Assembly: GCA_947503145.1 (NCBI GenBank)
Contig: CANNCP010000012.1
Span: 1-64,000, forward strand
Source of the DNA: an uncultured Roseovarius sp.
GTDB taxonomy: Bacteria > Pseudomonadota > Alphaproteobacteria > Rhodobacterales > Rhodobacteraceae
DNA length: 64,000 bases
Direction: 5' to 3'
Shown: piece after piece, positions 54,283 to 62,675 of the stretch
Layout: each line of letters begins with the position of its first letter
Position numbering within the stretch: the stretch's first letter is position 1
Translations under genes and position numbers: made by a program
The notes under the pieces: model-generated
The model's input: the letters and a program-made list of their open reading frames with translations, nothing else
Databases searched by the model: none
What the model was told of the DNA's origin: nothing

Positions 54283-55359
54283 TCACTTTATTTCAGCGAC
54301 TAACCGCATCAGCCTTTCTGTCCGCAGCGCCAGGTTCTCCGGCTCAATCGGCTCAGACAACCCCGAATCGACTTCTGCCATCACCGCAATTGCTTTGCCG
54401 GTGAAATACAGCGTGCCGTCGGCATCAATACGCGCGACGCCGTCACGCTCCCCCTGGCGGCGATTGAACGCAATCGCCTCGTCCCGGGACAGATCAGAAG
54501 GCAAATCGAGGACGATATCGCCGTTGTGCATCACCACGGGGTATCCACCCGGTAACCCCATGGGTGCAGGGGCGGAAAACTGCAGCCGGGACGCGTCCGG
54601 CAGGAGTGCAGTCAGCACCGGGGTGGCTGAGGCTGCGGTGATCTCATTATAGATCGGACCCGACGCAAAAGGCACCCCTTCGTAGGCTAATGTGTCATGC
54701 CTCTGACCTGAGGCGCCGATAAAGACCTTCACGCGATCATCTTCGTTTTCCGGAAGCGCGGCCTGCATCACATCATAGACCTGACAATGATGGCCCAGGA
54801 CCCGCACTTGGTCGTTGTCCGCAAAATCGTCACGTTCCAGTAGCCGGTGGCGCACCCGCAGGTGATGGATGCTGACATTTCCAAGCCCGATCGTTGGTGC
54901 CAGATCAAGTGTCGCGAGCAAAGGGTGCAGAATATCCGGCATCGTGATGTTGGCAACCGGCACCGTCAGGCCAAGCTCGCGAACGACTTCCATGACGTTC
55001 ATCAGGATCGGCAATTGTGCCGGAATCTGCATTGCGATCCCGGCACTGCTGAGCGCCTGGGCGACCGGATGCGCCCGGCCGATAATCGACCATGGGCTGA
55101 TGAGGCTCGCAGATTGCACGATCAAATCCGGCTTTGCCCGACGGATCAGCGCCGTAATCACGGACTTGTCGCGGCCGTCGATCTGCTCGAACTCCACCCT
55201 GGCGCCATGGCAGTTTCCGAGCATGGCCGCACGGGGGCCGACGGCCTTGGCGTTCCAGTCGGCAATGACCAGGCATTCAATCCTGGCTTTGGCCAAAAGA
55301 TTGTTTGCCATTTGAAGGCCAACGTCCCCGCCCCCGATAAAAAGAACCCTCGCCGACAT
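54283..55359 (-). CDS. Saccharopine-dehydrogenase-like NAD(P)-binding protein
   Basis: 358 residues. The N-terminal Rossmann motif ARVLFIGGGDVGLQMANNLL is followed by an ADWNAKAV-type second strand and PDLIVQSASLISPWSI, as in saccharopine dehydrogenase or homospermidine synthase relatives. The rest has no motif that I recognise. ATG at 55359 has an AGGCAGAAGG purine stretch before it; an earlier frame overlaps the racemase gene. It is the last gene of the ridA2-dadA-racemase run. It may reduce or oxidatively cleave a secondary amine. This is inference from fold and context only. Confidence 0.65.
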   Translation of the reverse strand: MSARVLFIGGGDVGLQMANNLLAKARIECLVIADWNAKAVGPRAAMLGNCHGARVEFEQIDGRDKSVITALIRRAKPDLIVQSASLISPWSIIGRAHPVAQALSSAGIAMQIPAQLPILMNVMEVVRELGLTVPVANITMPDILHPLLATLDLAPTIGLGNVSIHHLRVRHRLLERDDFADNDQVRVLGHHCQVYDVMQAALPENEDDRVKVFIGASGQRHDTLAYEGVPFASGPIYNEITAASATPVLTALLPDASRLQFSAPAPMGLPGGYPVVMHNGDIVLDLPSDLSRDEAIAFNRRQGERDGVARIDADGTLYFTGKAIAVMAEVDSGLSEPIEPENLALRTERLMRLVAEIK

Positions 55360-55393
55360 GCCTTCTGCCTCGCTGCTGGAAATTCCTGCTGCG

Positions 55394-56161
55394 CTAAAGC
55401 GTGAAAAGCCGTCCGTTCTCGGGCAGCTTGTCCTCGATCCCGGCAAGACGCAGGCAATGCCACGCCAGCGCATGGTTTGACGACGTCACCGGGATTCCTA
55501 TCTGCGTCTCGATTTCCGCAATATCTGCCGCGATCCGTACTGATGTGCAGGAAACAAATACTGCATCAACTTCATGATCGCTGGTGATCCGCGCGACGGC
55601 AGCCTTTAGACTTGGTGTATCAATCGCGGCGACAGTCGGGTCGTGCGGCTCGTTGAAAGTGCCGAAAACCGGGACTTCGAATCCGGCGTCTTCGATCGCC
55701 TTTTGCACCATGTCGTTCACCGGCTTTCCATAAGGAGTCAAAACCGCAATTCGTTTTGCCCCCAGCGCCCTGAAGGCACTATAGGCCGCAAATGCCGGGT
55801 TGGTCGTTTCCGCTTCGGGTTTGGCTTTTTTCAGGTTCTTTGCGACTGTTTCAGTGCCCAAAACAATAGAGGCCGAAGTGCAGGCAAAGGCCACGACATC
55901 CACTGTATCACCCGTCAGGATCAGGTTCGCCGTGTCCGTGATCATCGGCCCCATGGCGCGCAATGTTTCCGGTGTAATTTGCGGCGAATTGGCGATGCGG
56001 GCATGATAAACATCCACGCCGGACAACTTCATCAGGTGGCGCAGCTCATGTTCCAGCGTATAGTCCGTGGACAATACCACGACACCTATCCGCGCCCGAG
56101 ATCCGATGACCTTCTGTGTCTCGAACGGGAGGTTCTCGAGTATTACTGTTTCAGGCTTCAT
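55394..56161 (-). CDS. Asp/Glu racemase / maleate isomerase superfamily protein
   Basis: 255 residues. Two cysteines occupy the catalytic positions of the superfamily: Cys94 (AFACTSAS) and Cys205 (VSCTSVR). Arylmalonate decarboxylases have only one, so a racemase or cis-trans isomerase chemistry is more likely. ARIGVVVLSTDYTLEHELRHL is typical of the maleate isomerase/EutA branch. The ATG lies 11 bases inside the dadA end, with GAAGG upstream. Beside DadA it could supply the D-isomer or process a dicarboxylic product. Confidence 0.8.
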   Translation of the reverse strand: MKPETVILENLPFETQKVIGSRARIGVVVLSTDYTLEHELRHLMKLSGVDVYHARIANSPQITPETLRAMGPMITDTANLILTGDTVDVVAFACTSASIVLGTETVAKNLKKAKPEAETTNPAFAAYSAFRALGAKRIAVLTPYGKPVNDMVQKAIEDAGFEVPVFGTFNEPHDPTVAAIDTPSLKAAVARITSDHEVDAVFVSCTSVRIAADIAEIETQIGIPVTSSNHALAWHCLRLAGIEDKLPENGRLFTL

Positions 56162-57398
56162 ATCGCATACCTTCGTTGGAATGTGAGAGAGAACGTTGGC
56201 CGATCATGTCGGCGGTCATCCGGGCACAGCCATTTGACATTGTCCAGCCCATGTGGCCGTGACCGGTATTGATAAAGAGATTGTCGATGGGCGAGCGATC
56301 AACGATCGGCAGGCCCGTCGGCGTCATCGGGCGTAACCCGGCCCAGTATTCAATGCCCGACGCGCCCAGTTTGTCGCCAAGAAGTTCTCGTGCCCGTTTA
56401 AGCATGACCTTGAAGTCCGAAGGCTTGTGCGCGTTGGAGTAGCCGGAGATTTCCGCAGTTGCGGTCAGACGGATGCGGTCGCCCATCGGGCAATAGGCCA
56501 AGAGGTTCTCTTCGTCGACACCGCCGAGTATCGGCGCCTGATCCAGGTCCTTGGCGGAAACCGTGATCGAGTAGCCCTTGACCGGGTAGATAGCAAGCTT
56601 CAGCCCCATCTTTTCGGCAAGATGCGGGCTGTAGATGCCAAGGCAGAGCACGAAGGCGTCCGCCGGAATGGGCCCGCTGGTGGTCTCCACCGCTTGTACC
56701 GCGCCAAGCTTGCGGGTGAGGCCCGTGATTTCTGTATTGTAGCGGATATCTGCACCCATGTCGCTACAGACTTGCGCCAGCCCTCGGGCAAAAAGGTAGG
56801 CATCGCCGCTGGTATCTGTCGGAGCGAACAAGCCACCCGCAATAGCATTACGAGCCGTTTCAAGCCCCGGATCGGTGGCGATGACTTCGTCGCGGGTCAG
56901 GTTCCGGACCTCCAGTCCCTGACTTCTCAGAGTGTCTGCCTTGGTACTGGCGGCTTCCAGTTTGTCAGCATTTCGGTAGAAATAGAGCAGCCCGCCTGAC
57001 AGGCCATCGTACTCTATGCCCGTCTCTGCGGCGACTTCGTTCAACATGCCCTGGGAATAACGACAAAGACGTGCCTTGAGACAGGTGTTGGCGGCAGCCC
57101 GCTCTGCCGTGCATTGGCGCAGAAACGCCAGCGACCAACGCCATTGGCGCAATGAAAGCTTTGGTTTGAATTTGATTGCCTGATCGCCACTGATGAGCGA
57201 ACGCCACATCATTTTTGGCGCCGCGGGCGACCCCCAGGCATAAGCATGCCCGGGAGCCACAAGGCCGGCATTCGCATAGCTGCTGAACAGAGCCGAAGCA
57301 CTCTCGCGCTCAATGACTGTGACGGTATGACCGTCTTTCAGGAGCTGATAAGCGGTTGTTATCCCAACAATACCCGCACCAAGGACAACGACGTGCAT
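56151..57398 (-). CDS. dadA: D-amino-acid dehydrogenase (DadA family)
   Basis: 415 residues. FAD motif VVVLGAGIVGITTAYQLLKDG at the start, YANAGLVAPGHAYAWGSP, GDAYLFARGLA, VKGYSITV, and C-terminal GLRPMTPTGLPIVD and NTGHGHMGWTMSNGCA, all standard for DadA. It oxidises D-amino acids to imino acids, passing electrons to the membrane quinone pool. ATG at 57398 follows GGGAGA. Adjacent ridA2 fits removal of the imine product. The family prefers D-alanine, but substrates are broad. Confidence 0.9.
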   Translation of the reverse strand: MHVVVLGAGIVGITTAYQLLKDGHTVTVIERESASALFSSYANAGLVAPGHAYAWGSPAAPKMMWRSLISGDQAIKFKPKLSLRQWRWSLAFLRQCTAERAAANTCLKARLCRYSQGMLNEVAAETGIEYDGLSGGLLYFYRNADKLEAASTKADTLRSQGLEVRNLTRDEVIATDPGLETARNAIAGGLFAPTDTSGDAYLFARGLAQVCSDMGADIRYNTEITGLTRKLGAVQAVETTSGPIPADAFVLCLGIYSPHLAEKMGLKLAIYPVKGYSITVSAKDLDQAPILGGVDEENLLAYCPMGDRIRLTATAEISGYSNAHKPSDFKVMLKRARELLGDKLGASGIEYWAGLRPMTPTGLPIVDRSPIDNLFINTGHGHMGWTMSNGCARMTADMIGQRSLSHSNEGMRYEA

Positions 57399-57411
57399 AA
57401 GGCTCTCCCTA

Positions 57412-57526
57412 AAAGCGTTCCGTGAAAAACCTGACTCACAGCTTTTCGCGGAACGCAGCGATACATATGATCGTTGCACGCATTCCAGCTTAACTGAGTG
57501 CCTCAGGTTTAAGGCGGAACGCTTTA
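57412..57526. repeat. Dispersed intergenic repeat, copy B with inverted ends
   Basis: AAAGCGTTCCG (57412-57422) is inverted as CGGAACGCTTT (57515-57525), giving a MITE-like unit of about 115 bp. Its inner 87 bp (from 57439) nearly equal 7074-7160. It lies between dadA and ridA2. Confidence 0.8.
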
Positions 57527-57549
57527 GCTATACGATTACCGAAAAGAGA

Positions 57550-57903
57550 TCAGCGCGCTGCGATCAAGCCGATTTCGACGGTAAATTGCGGCGCCGCCAG
57601 TTTCGGCGAATGCACCGCCGCGCGGCAAGGGGCTGCGCCGCCTGTGGCCCACGCGTCCCATACGCCGTTCATGGCATCGAAATCGGCCATGTCGCACAGC
57701 CAGATGGTGGCGGAAAGCGCCTTGGACTTGTCGCTCCCGACTTCGGCCAGAAGCGCGTCGATCTGGTCGAGGATCGCTTTGGTCTGCTCTGCTGCGCTGG
57801 CGCCGGGGGCTTTCAATGCAACCTGACCCGACAGATAGACCGTGTCGTTATGGATCACGATCTGGCTCATGCGGTCATTGGTATGGTGACGTTCGATAGT
57901 CAT
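57550..57903 (-). CDS. ridA: RidA-family enamine/imine deaminase, copy 2
   Basis: 117 residues, nearly identical to copy 1 (42448-42801), with VYLSGQVAL and DAMNGVW as the visible differences. The DNA is also nearly identical across the gene and the AAAGGAG start region, and diverges gradually upstream. It lies upstream of dadA on the same strand, so the pair could detoxify imines formed by DadA. A perfect operator palindrome (57956-57969) is about 50 bp upstream of the start. Confidence 0.9.
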   Translation of the reverse strand: MTIERHHTNDRMSQIVIHNDTVYLSGQVALKAPGASAAEQTKAILDQIDALLAEVGSDKSKALSATIWLCDMADFDAMNGVWDAWATGGAAPCRAAVHSPKLAAPQFTVEIGLIAAR

Positions 57904-57955
57904 GTCTGGTCTCCTTTGAGAAAGTGCGTTCGTAATGGTTAGCATGTTCACACAC

Positions 57956-57969
57956 AAGTGTATACACTT
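57956..57969. promoter_or_regulatory. GntR1 operator, AAGTGTATACACTT (perfect palindrome)
   Basis: A perfect 14-bp palindrome before ridA2, the best copy of the motif also found at 42854, 43080 and 48633. It fits the usual FCD-GntR half-site pattern (T-GT...AC-A). Confidence 0.75.
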
Positions 57970-58115
57970 TTTTAAAGGGCAAAATATTTAGGCTAGAATG
58001 AGCTAATTCGCTTCTGTATCAAAAGGTTAAGGAAGTTTGGCGCGCTGCGAAATCGCGGTGATCCGCGCTCAGTCAGTCAACTGCGATGCAGCCGACTGCA
58101 TGAGCGCGGCTTGGG

Positions 58116-58475
58116 TCATTCCGTCACCGGGGCCTGTGCCGAAATAGCACAATACGTGTTTGCGTCATCGCCTATCTCGCAGGTGTCCGGCTCCACGGAA
58201 CTGGCAGTGAAACCATCCTCCAGTGATGTACCATTCAACACGATATGATAATGCCAACGCATATCGGCCTCGGTATATCCGTGCTCATAAAGCGTCACGT
58301 CCAGGTTTGTTTCGCCACAACGCATCGCCTCGATGGTATAGCCCGCCCCGGTCAGGATCTGTTCGACCGACTCGGCCCTGACTTGGCAATCGGCGAGCGA
58401 CTCAGCCTCGCTCAGCGCCATGTTGGTGGTGCCACCGTCACCGAGCGTCAGGATAAGCAGGACAGTTTTCAGCAT
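58116..58475 (-). CDS. Small cysteine-containing protein downstream of the heme receptor
   Basis: 119 residues with a short hydrophobic start (MLKTVLLILTLGDGG) and four cysteines (ADCQV, MRCGET, DTCEIG, TYCAIS) that could form two disulfides in the periplasm. No family recognised. GGAG precedes the ATG, and the gene starts 24 bp after the receptor stop, so they are likely co-transcribed. The hydrophobic part is short for a signal peptide. Confidence 0.6.
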   Translation of the reverse strand: MLKTVLLILTLGDGGTTNMALSEAESLADCQVRAESVEQILTGAGYTIEAMRCGETNLDVTLYEHGYTEADMRWHYHIVLNGTSLEDGFTASSVEPDTCEIGDDANTYCAISAQAPVTE

Positions 58476-58499
58476 TGGGTTTCTCCTTTTGCAAAGTGA

Positions 58500-60524
58500 C
58501 TAGAACCGGGCCGACAGGACGACGTCGATGCTACGCTCGGCTCCGGCAAGCTGGTCGAAAGGCTCGTAGGCTTTGTCAAAAATGTTGTTCAACTGGACCG
58601 TCAATGATGCGTGCTCGTTCAAATCCAGCGATCCGCGCAGATTGACCGTCGTCCAGCTGCCGGCCCTGGATGTCACGGCACCTGTGTCGTCACGCAGTTT
58701 CGCACGGCTTTCTCCCGTCGCGAAAAGATCGAAGGAGGCAGACATTCCCTGAAAATCAAAATCCTTGCGCAATCCGATGGTGCCGGAAAAGCCTGGTGTG
58801 CCGCTGTCAGAGGTTTTGAACCCGTTTCCGTAGGCCAATTTGCGATCAAGGATTGCGCCCGAAACATAAGGCGTCAGACTGTTGCCGAGATCACGCTCTG
58901 CATAGAGCTCGAACCCCACGGTTTCAGCGCCGCTGACGTTTTGGTATTGCGCGCGAGGTGTCGTGCCCACCGGAGGGAGGCTCTGGCGAACAATGTAATC
59001 TTTCGCATCAGTATAAAACAGCGTCGCATCAAGAATAGTCGCACCATTATCGAAACGCGCGCCCAGTTCGAAATTGTTCGCGGTTTCGGGTTTCAAGTCT
59101 GGATTTGGCAGGGTCAGTTCTCCACCAGCCGTTGTCTGGGTAAACAACTGATTCAGCGTCGGATAATTATAACCCTGAGAGAAGAGACCGCGCAGCGCCC
59201 AGGTGTCGCTGGGAGTCCAGACGACACCGGCACTGGCCAGGAAACGGTCATCCGTGTTCTTTGAAAGAGGGGCGGAGTTGCTCTCTTCCAATTCCGCCTC
59301 GACGTTGTAGTAACGCCCGCCAAAATGCAGCGCCCATTGCGGGGACAGGGTGATTTCGTTCTGCGCATAAAGGGAGGTCGTGACGATACGGGCCTCATCC
59401 CGGCGCAGTGTCGGCGGCAGCGGGAAAGGTGCTCCCGGCGGGGTGATCTGGCTGCTGGCGTCCACATCAAGGAAATCGTTCTCGTATTGCGCTCCGACAA
59501 TGGTGCGGATGCTGTCCGAGAACCGCAGCTCGGCCGAGATATTCACGCCGTAGGTTTTCTGCTCGTCGTTGTTGATCGTTTCGATTACCGGCGCGAACGG
59601 CCCGGGCGCGATATGATTACGAAATTCACGGTCGATGGTCTGGCCAAACGCATCTATTTTCAGCGACGTCATCCAGGGGCTCAGCTCAGTGCCCTCGTAG
59701 AAGAACCCCAGTTTGCGTAGATCACGTTTTGGCAGGTCAATCGAGAAATTGGGCATACCCGTGTAGACATCCGACGACAGATCGAACGCCTGCGCCTCCA
59801 GCCCGAAGGAGTGTTTGCCGAATTCATATCCCAGATAACCCGACAGGTTTTGGTCAGAGACGCCTGACGGCACAAGCTCACCGATCCCTGCGGCGTGGCG
59901 GTTGCCCAGTTCGGATTTGCTCTGATTAAGCCGCCAAGTGAAACCGTCCTGCCGTCCGGCGATCGAGTTGGAGAGCCGCCAGCCCTCTGTCGCGCCGAAA
60001 TAGGACAGGGTCGAACTGGCCTCGAACGGCTTGTCTGTGCCGCGCTTGGTGATGATGTTGACCGTGCCGCCAATGGCACGCTGGCCGCTGATCACCGAGG
60101 ACGCGCCGCGCACGACCTCGATCCGCTCGACCGTGGACGGATCCACCACTACCGGCGGGCCGTAGGTCGTGTGATCGGTGATCGCCTGCCCGTTGACCAG
60201 AATGCGAACACGGCGTGCCTCTTCGCCCCGGATGCGAATGCGGGTGATCCCCTGCTCCTCGATCCGCACTCCGGGGATATCCTTGAGATAGTCGGCGACG
60301 CGCGCGGGCGGTATCCGTGAAATCTTCTCTTCGTCGATGACCGAAACCGCAGAGGGGCTTTCAAAAACCGTCGTCTCCAGTCCCGTGCCCAAAAGCGTGA
60401 TCGTACCCAGATCGGTCGCCTTGTCATCGCCCTGCTGCGCATTCGCGCTATTGGTGATCGCTGCTGCGACCGCACTTGCCATCAGCCCCGCCAACCGGCG
60501 GCGGTTTCCAGAATATTTCGTCAT
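58500..60524 (-). CDS. TonB-dependent outer-membrane receptor, probable heme receptor
   Basis: 674 residues. Signal peptide ends NSANA before QQGDD. The plug domain holds the TonB-box region, PSAVSVIDEEKISRIPPARVADYLKDIPGVRIEEQG and RIEVVRGASSVISGQRAIGGTVNIITKRG. The C-terminal beta barrel ends with LNNIFDKAYEPFDQ and a terminal RF. It would import heme or hemoproteins at the outer membrane using TonB energy. The HmuSTUV genes are upstream on the same strand. ATG at 60524 has AAGGGAAAAGG before it. A 295-bp gap to hmuV suggests its own promoter; no clear Fur or Irr box was identified there. Confidence 0.88.
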   Translation of the reverse strand: MTKYSGNRRRLAGLMASAVAAAITNSANAQQGDDKATDLGTITLLGTGLETTVFESPSAVSVIDEEKISRIPPARVADYLKDIPGVRIEEQGITRIRIRGEEARRVRILVNGQAITDHTTYGPPVVVDPSTVERIEVVRGASSVISGQRAIGGTVNIITKRGTDKPFEASSTLSYFGATEGWRLSNSIAGRQDGFTWRLNQSKSELGNRHAAGIGELVPSGVSDQNLSGYLGYEFGKHSFGLEAQAFDLSSDVYTGMPNFSIDLPKRDLRKLGFFYEGTELSPWMTSLKIDAFGQTIDREFRNHIAPGPFAPVIETINNDEQKTYGVNISAELRFSDSIRTIVGAQYENDFLDVDASSQITPPGAPFPLPPTLRRDEARIVTTSLYAQNEITLSPQWALHFGGRYYNVEAELEESNSAPLSKNTDDRFLASAGVVWTPSDTWALRGLFSQGYNYPTLNQLFTQTTAGGELTLPNPDLKPETANNFELGARFDNGATILDATLFYTDAKDYIVRQSLPPVGTTPRAQYQNVSGAETVGFELYAERDLGNSLTPYVSGAILDRKLAYGNGFKTSDSGTPGFSGTIGLRKDFDFQGMSASFDLFATGESRAKLRDDTGAVTSRAGSWTTVNLRGSLDLNEHASLTVQLNNIFDKAYEPFDQLAGAERSIDVVLSARF

Positions 60525-60819
60525 TGCCTTTTCCCTTCTGCCGTCTCCGCGTTTCTTCACAGAGGCGTGTCCGTATATGTCACGGCTGGCGTTAGGCTGG
60601 CATTGACTGAGTGTTTTGGTCAGGTTTGTGAGAGGGTGAATGCAGCTTCGTCAGAAAGATGTCAAGCCGGAGCCGCAATCTTTTTAACCCGGTTGCTCTA
60701 TTCTGCGGCAGCGACATCCGGCACACAAAAAATCTATCGAAACACTCGGGAACAACTGGCCAAACGATAACATCAAAGAATATCCGAAAGTGCCCTTATC
60801 TTTAGCACTGCCAGTCACT

Positions 60820-61602
60820 TCACAACGTCGCCGTATGAGGCAGCAGCCACGTTCCGCCTTGTGGCGGTTCGCAATTGACGCGCAGGTTGCAGCGATAAGC
60901 GTGCGACAAGGTGGCGTCGGTCAGCACCTCCGCGGGGGTGCCGCAGGCGGCGATCTCGCCTCGATGGACCATGGACACCGCATCGGCGAACATTGCCGTC
61001 AGGTTCAGATCGTGCATCACCGCGATCACCCCGCCGCCGCGCGCCGCATAATCGCGCATCAGTTGCATCACCATTAGCTGATGACCGATATCGAGGCTTG
61101 AGACCGGCTCATCCAGCAACAGCCAGCGGGGCATGCCGTGCGCCACCGGCTCCCACACCTGGGTCAGCACGCGGGCCAGTTGTACACGCTGCGCCTCACC
61201 ACCCGAAAGTTCCTGATAGAACCGCCCGCCATAGCCTGCGAGGCCCACCGCTTCCAACGCGCGCAGCGGCAGGCTGGCGCACCCGGCCGAGACGCCCGCT
61301 GTCAAGCCAAGGCGAATGACCTCGATCACGGTAAAGGGGAAGGCAAGTGTCGCCGCCTGCGGCAGTACTGCGCGCATGCCCGCCAGCTCCCAACCCTTGA
61401 GCGCAGCCGCATCCCGCCCGTTAATCGCCACCCGGCCCGAGAACGCCATCTCGCCACAAAGCGCGCGCAAGAGGGTACTCTTACCCGAGCCGTTAGGGCC
61501 GACGATGGCGGTCAATTCACCGGCTTTCGCGCAGAAATCAACGCCGTGCAGGATGGCGCGGCGGCCGAGGTCCACGCGTATGTTCTGCCCGAGAAAGCTC
61601 AC
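60820..61602 (-). CDS. hmuV: Heme ABC transporter ATP-binding protein (HmuV)
   Basis: 260 residues starting at GTG 61602, which overlaps the hmuU stop (GTGA). Walker A GPNGSGKST (about 35-43), signature LSGGEAQRVQLARVL, Walker B WLLLDEPVSSLD and VMHDLNLTAMFAD are FepC/HmuV type. A much longer open frame continues upstream but is inside hmuU in another frame and is not protein-like. It powers heme import from the periplasm. Confidence 0.92.
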   Translation of the reverse strand: MSFLGQNIRVDLGRRAILHGVDFCAKAGELTAIVGPNGSGKSTLLRALCGEMAFSGRVAINGRDAAALKGWELAGMRAVLPQAATLAFPFTVIEVIRLGLTAGVSAGCASLPLRALEAVGLAGYGGRFYQELSGGEAQRVQLARVLTQVWEPVAHGMPRWLLLDEPVSSLDIGHQLMVMQLMRDYAARGGGVIAVMHDLNLTAMFADAVSMVHRGEIAACGTPAEVLTDATLSHAYRCNLRVNCEPPQGGTWLLPHTATL

Positions 61603-62675
61603 AGGTCCACCACCATACGACGACGCAGCAAAATCCACAGGAACACCGGCGCGCCGAGGATCGCGGTCACGATGCCAATTGGCAGTTCGGCGGGCGCAAT
61701 AACGGTGCGGCTGATCATGTCCGCACCCAGCAGCAGGCTGGCACCCAGCAGTGCGGCATTGGGTAACAGAGTCTTGTGGTCCGGTCCCGAGGCCAACCGC
61801 AGAAGATGTGGCACCACGATGCCGACAAAGCCGATCCCGCCCGACACCGCAACCGCAGCACCAGTGGCAGCGGCCACCGCCAGGACGGTCAGGTTCTTGA
61901 TCCGTTGCACCGGGATACCCAGATGGCCCGCCGCGGCCTCGCCCAGGGCCAGCGCGTTCAGCCCACGCGCCAGGAACGGCGCGCCCAACAGCGCAAGCAG
62001 GATGATCGGTGCCGCGGCCATCAGCTTGCCCCATGTCGCCCCGGCGAGCGAACCAAGCCCCCAGAACGTCAGGTCGCGCAACTGCTGATCGTCGGCGGCA
62101 TAGACCAGCAGTCCCGATACCGCGCCCGCCAGCGCCCCCAGAGCGATACCGGCCAACAGCATCGTCGCGACCGAGGTGCGCCCGCCGCGCGTCGAGACGC
62201 GGTAAAGCACCAGCGTCGTGACCCAGCCACCGGCAAAGGCTGCCAGCGGCACCAGATACGTGCCGACCGACGCCATGAGGCCAGCGGGCAACATTGCTCC
62301 CAGAACGATGGCGGCAATCGCACCCAGCCCGGCCCCGGCGCTGACGCCGACCAGCCCCGGATCAGCCAGAGGGTTGCGGAACAGCCCCTGCATCATCGCG
62401 CCCGATACCGCCAGCGCCGCGCCCACCAGCGCCCCCAACAGCGTGCGCGGCAGACGGATGTTCCACAGGATGGTTTCATCCACGCGGGACAGCGCCCTGC
62501 CCTGCGCCAGATCACCAAAAGCCGCCCAAAGCGACGTGCTCGCCGCCCCCGTGGCAAGGCTGCCCGTCATGGTCGCCAGCAACAACAGCCCGAGCCAGAG
62601 CGTCAGTCGCCGTGCGACAACGGTACGGTCGGGCAGGTCCGCCACGCCGCTCTCGTCATAAGCCGCCAGAGTCAT
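61599..62675 (-). CDS. hmuU: Heme ABC transporter permease (HmuU, FecCD family)
   Basis: 358 residues, about ten helices. FecCD landmarks: LPRTLLGALVGAALAVSGAMMQGLFRNPLADPGLVGVSAGAGLGA and GGIGFVGIVVPHLLRL. It forms a homodimeric channel for heme. The start overlaps the hmuT end by 20 bp. Confidence 0.92.
   Translation of the reverse strand: MTLAAYDESGVADLPDRTVVARRLTLWLGLLLLATMTGSLATGAASTSLWAAFGDLAQGRALSRVDETILWNIRLPRTLLGALVGAALAVSGAMMQGLFRNPLADPGLVGVSAGAGLGAIAAIVLGAMLPAGLMASVGTYLVPLAAFAGGWVTTLVLYRVSTRGGRTSVATMLLAGIALGALAGAVSGLLVYAADDQQLRDLTFWGLGSLAGATWGKLMAAAPIILLALLGAPFLARGLNALALGEAAAGHLGIPVQRIKNLTVLAVAAATGAAVAVSGGIGFVGIVVPHLLRLASGPDHKTLLPNAALLGASLLLGADMISRTVIAPAELPIGIVTAILGAPVFLWILLRRRMVVDL

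Noticed and set aside
60525..60819. Fur/Irr box before the heme receptor
   Set aside because: The region is AT-rich but no clear 19-bp Fur-like inverted repeat or Irr-type element could be defined by eye.
61603..62034. N-terminal extension of hmuV
   Set aside because: The extra residues overlap hmuU in another frame and are not protein-like; the GTG at 61602 gives normal family length and a GTGA overlap.
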